From contig OY987228.1 of assembly GCA_963920705.1 (NCBI GenBank), positions 19,104,565 through 19,168,564 of the forward strand: a stretch of DNA of 64,000 nt, read 5' to 3'. The notes under the pieces were generated by a model. It was not told where the DNA came from. It was given only the letters and a program-made list of their open reading frames with translations, and did not search any database. Below, piece after piece: positions 61,489 to 64,000 of the stretch (positions are counted from its first letter, which is position 1; each line of letters starts with the position of its first letter). Source of the stretch: Odiellus spinosus (taxonomy: Eukaryota > Arthropoda > Arachnida > Opiliones > Phalangiidae). Position numbers and translations under genes: made by a program.

Positions 61489-64000
61489 ATAATCCACATT
61501 ATTTCATCTTTATCCATAATCAAGAAGAATTTGTGGATGAATTAATTGATTATTCACGCATTTGTGAGTTATTGCCGACTTCTAATCCGGCTTCATTCTT
61601 CCCTAAAATACTCTTTTTAACCACCCACACCCTTGCAAACAGAAGCTATAGGGCTCAAAATAAAAATAATAAAAACCCTCTCTCTCTCTTTACCGGATCA
61701 ATTTGAGATAAAGTCGTGCCTAGCATGCGATACAGAAGTAGAGTCATTCTTATATAACCTACAATGTTTATATACAGAGTTTTTTTTAATTACGGAATGT
61801 CTTTAAAACATTTTTGATGTTTGTTTTACTAAATAAACAACATTGTTGTGGAACGATGTTTTAAATCGTGATACTTGGAGGTTGGTTTATAAAATTTGAA
61901 CCAGTGAAACGAAAGAAGCGGGAAAGAGAGATATACTGTAGAGTTATTAGACTATTAAATTATACTCTTTTTAGAGCCTCGAGGTGCCAGGGTGATATTG
62001 GTTCAACTACCCCGAACCGTCTAGATAAGTACCGTAATTTTCGTCTCTGAAGAGAAACGACGCGACATTACTGGCTCTTGAATAATGTCCTCGCCAAAAT
62101 TACCCCATCTCGGTATAATCTAAAGAACAGAATACTTCAGGGTACCTATACCTTCTATTGCGACGTAACGATGTCTCGTTTAACCCCATATATGTGATAT
62201 AAAAACCACTATATTTAGTTTGAACCTCGAAATGAACTTGGATCTTGGAGGAATTATGGGGAATGGTGGGTGGCCTACTGAAAGTTTTTTCGTAGAAACG
62301 CCTGTGCTAAACGTTGGTTTAGATCCTCAAAATTTCAGAGTTGACAGTTGAGTAGTTTACTTTTAGTTTTTGGGGATTTTCCACGGTCACTTTGGGGCGT
62401 TTTAATTCCCGAAACTACAAATTAATAATCCACTCAGAGAATTAAATACCAATTTGTGTAACATGCCCCCTCTCTATAGGCTGTAAAACTCAAAATAGTA
62501 CTTTTAATTTCTAATATTAAATAATTTGGACAACAACTTTTTTATCATTAACTCTCGCATCTATAACTAACTCATTCTAAACGAAGCTGGTTGCATGGTT
62601 TATCGTATTAAAACTACAACCAACATATACGAAATAGACGCGTGGCGACCTGAAATTTGTCTGGAGGATATGGGAAATGTTGGGTAGAAAATTCCGGAAA
62701 ACTAAAGCAAAATAATAGGGTTGCCCTGACTTAAAAAAAAAAAAAAAAAAACGCGCACGCTTATGCCAGACAGCTGAAGTACTTAGGCGACTCCTCTACT
62801 TTCTAGGAAAAGCGTAGATAATCTGCAGTTTCGAAGGAGATACGGTTGGTATCGTTCGTACATTGCCATAGACTATACATCGAGCGCGGAAGGGAAGCTC
62901 TTAAAACGACCTAATAACTGAATATTACGTAGTTCATTGTATAAGGTCCAAAATATATAGGTTTTTCTCCTTGGCCTTAAAACGCTCCGTTATAAATTCA
63001 ATTTAGCCATATAATTCCGTCACTCCGAGTAACGTTAACGTTGAAGAGCCGGGCTTTAGAAGTTTTTGGTACACCGGCCGAGGTTATCTTAGAAAACATC
63101 GCTCACGAAGCTTTATCGCTAAGTTTGAAAGAAACCGGCTTGTCACAACACCATTATCTCCGGGGCCACGCGGTATTGGTACTCGCTATAGTAGATCTAG
63201 GGCTATAGCTCGCGACATACTCGCGCGACCCCTACGGAAGAGCTAAAAGCTATAGCACTTTACTCAATCTTGCTTAAAGTGAAATTTAACGTAGAAAAAT
63301 ACCCATCTTCTCTATGGAAATGTTTCTCTAAGCAAGATCGCGTTCTGGTATAGCCCGACGCTTTTAAGAAACCCTCCTTCTTTTCCCACTTTAAGAAATC
63401 CTTTTTAGAGGAAACATTTTGAAAGCCGGAATATTCTACCTTCTTCCCCAAAGAGCCTTCCACGGATCCCGAGCCTATCTTTTTTCGCGACGAAAGCTTA
63501 TTTAAAGTTTGCTATAGTAGAGAGACAATCTATTTAGCTCGGCTAGTACCTCGGATATATATTTCAAAAATTGCCCGCTTCTTAAGTCTCTAGACTATTT
63601 ACAGATAGTTTTCATTGAAAGTTTTACATATAGACTTCAGGCCAAAGAGTAATCAATATATCAATTTATTTTCTGTAGTATACATGCGCGAGAACTTGAG
63701 TTGATATTATAATATGGGAGAGACTTAGCTAGAAGAACATAAAGGTCAATATTATTTTAATGGTGGCTCTCTGTTAAGTTACGTATCGTTAACAGAGCCA
63801 ATAAGGGTTAAAAGATTCGTATGCTTTTTCTATTACACCCGTAGAAGTGTTCCAACCTTCTCCCTTTAAATTACATGGACGCGCTAATGAAATTAGATTT
63901 GTCTAGCTGGGATAAATAAATAATGCATTTATATACTAAATTAAAAGATAGACCAATTCTTAGTTCAAGTTATAAATAAGCTTGTCAATTTTATCTTCTT
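61489..64000. other. Non-coding end of window
   Basis: No gene recognised. An open stretch without ATG at about 63020-63210 and small open frames elsewhere lack family motifs. CTCCCTTTAA at about 63858 resembles the end of the TTAA-type elements. Confidence 0.55.

Noticed and set aside
63020..63210. Open stretch reading FGTPAEVILENIAHEAL without an ATG
   Set aside because: It is short, has no start, no family recognised and no splice sites that would link it to another exon.

Overview
The window is animal, almost certainly insect, nuclear DNA. It is AT-rich, with long introns, dense short inverted-repeat transposons, homopolymers and microsatellites. It also has an interstitial block of the insect-type telomere motif TTAGG near 60.77 kb. 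I find no prokaryotic, viral or organellar genes. The species cannot be named from the sequence alone.

The one convincing gene is a nicotinic acetylcholine receptor alpha subunit of the insect alpha5/alpha6/alpha7 group, best matched to alpha6. It runs on the + strand from about 12.3 or 16.9 kb to a stop codon at 41409, with a probable poly(A) signal at 45535. Splicing the constitutive exons with one member of each duplicated pair gives one open frame of 468 residues from exon 2 to the stop. That frame holds the ligand-binding domain, the 13-residue Cys-loop, the vicinal Cys-Cys pair of alpha subunits, four membrane segments and a short cytoplasmic loop. Two positions are duplicated as alternative exons of equal length and phase. 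The loop D exon has 3a (23809-23853) and 3b (24383-24427). The pore-lining TM2 exon has 7a (32689-32775) and 7b (33381-33467). Insect alpha6 genes are known for duplicated exons at these same two positions, so the locus could make up to four channel isoforms. One intron uses a GC-AG splice pair. The signal-peptide exon is unresolved: the best candidate, at 12311-12366, is out of phase with exon 2 by one base.

Layout: 1-12310 is upstream non-coding DNA with mobile-element copies. 12311-41409 is the gene. 41410-about 45560 is a probable A-rich 3' UTR free of the mobile elements seen elsewhere. 45826-46425 is a 20-bp minisatellite. 46426-64000 is downstream non-coding DNA with more repeats.

The most unusual content is the repeats. 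One MITE family of about 337 bp has eight copies, seven of them flanked by a perfect 7-bp target duplication. Three further inverted-repeat elements of unrelated sequence also begin with C, end with G and have a perfect 7-bp duplication, which suggests one shared transposase type. A separate TTAA-flanked hairpin MITE of about 441 bp carries splice-site-like sequence and lies just downstream of the second exon of both duplicated pairs. Two other elements (7818-8210 and 60412-61114) share a design in which short tandem repeats form inverted arms around a core rich in GGTTA/TTAGG.
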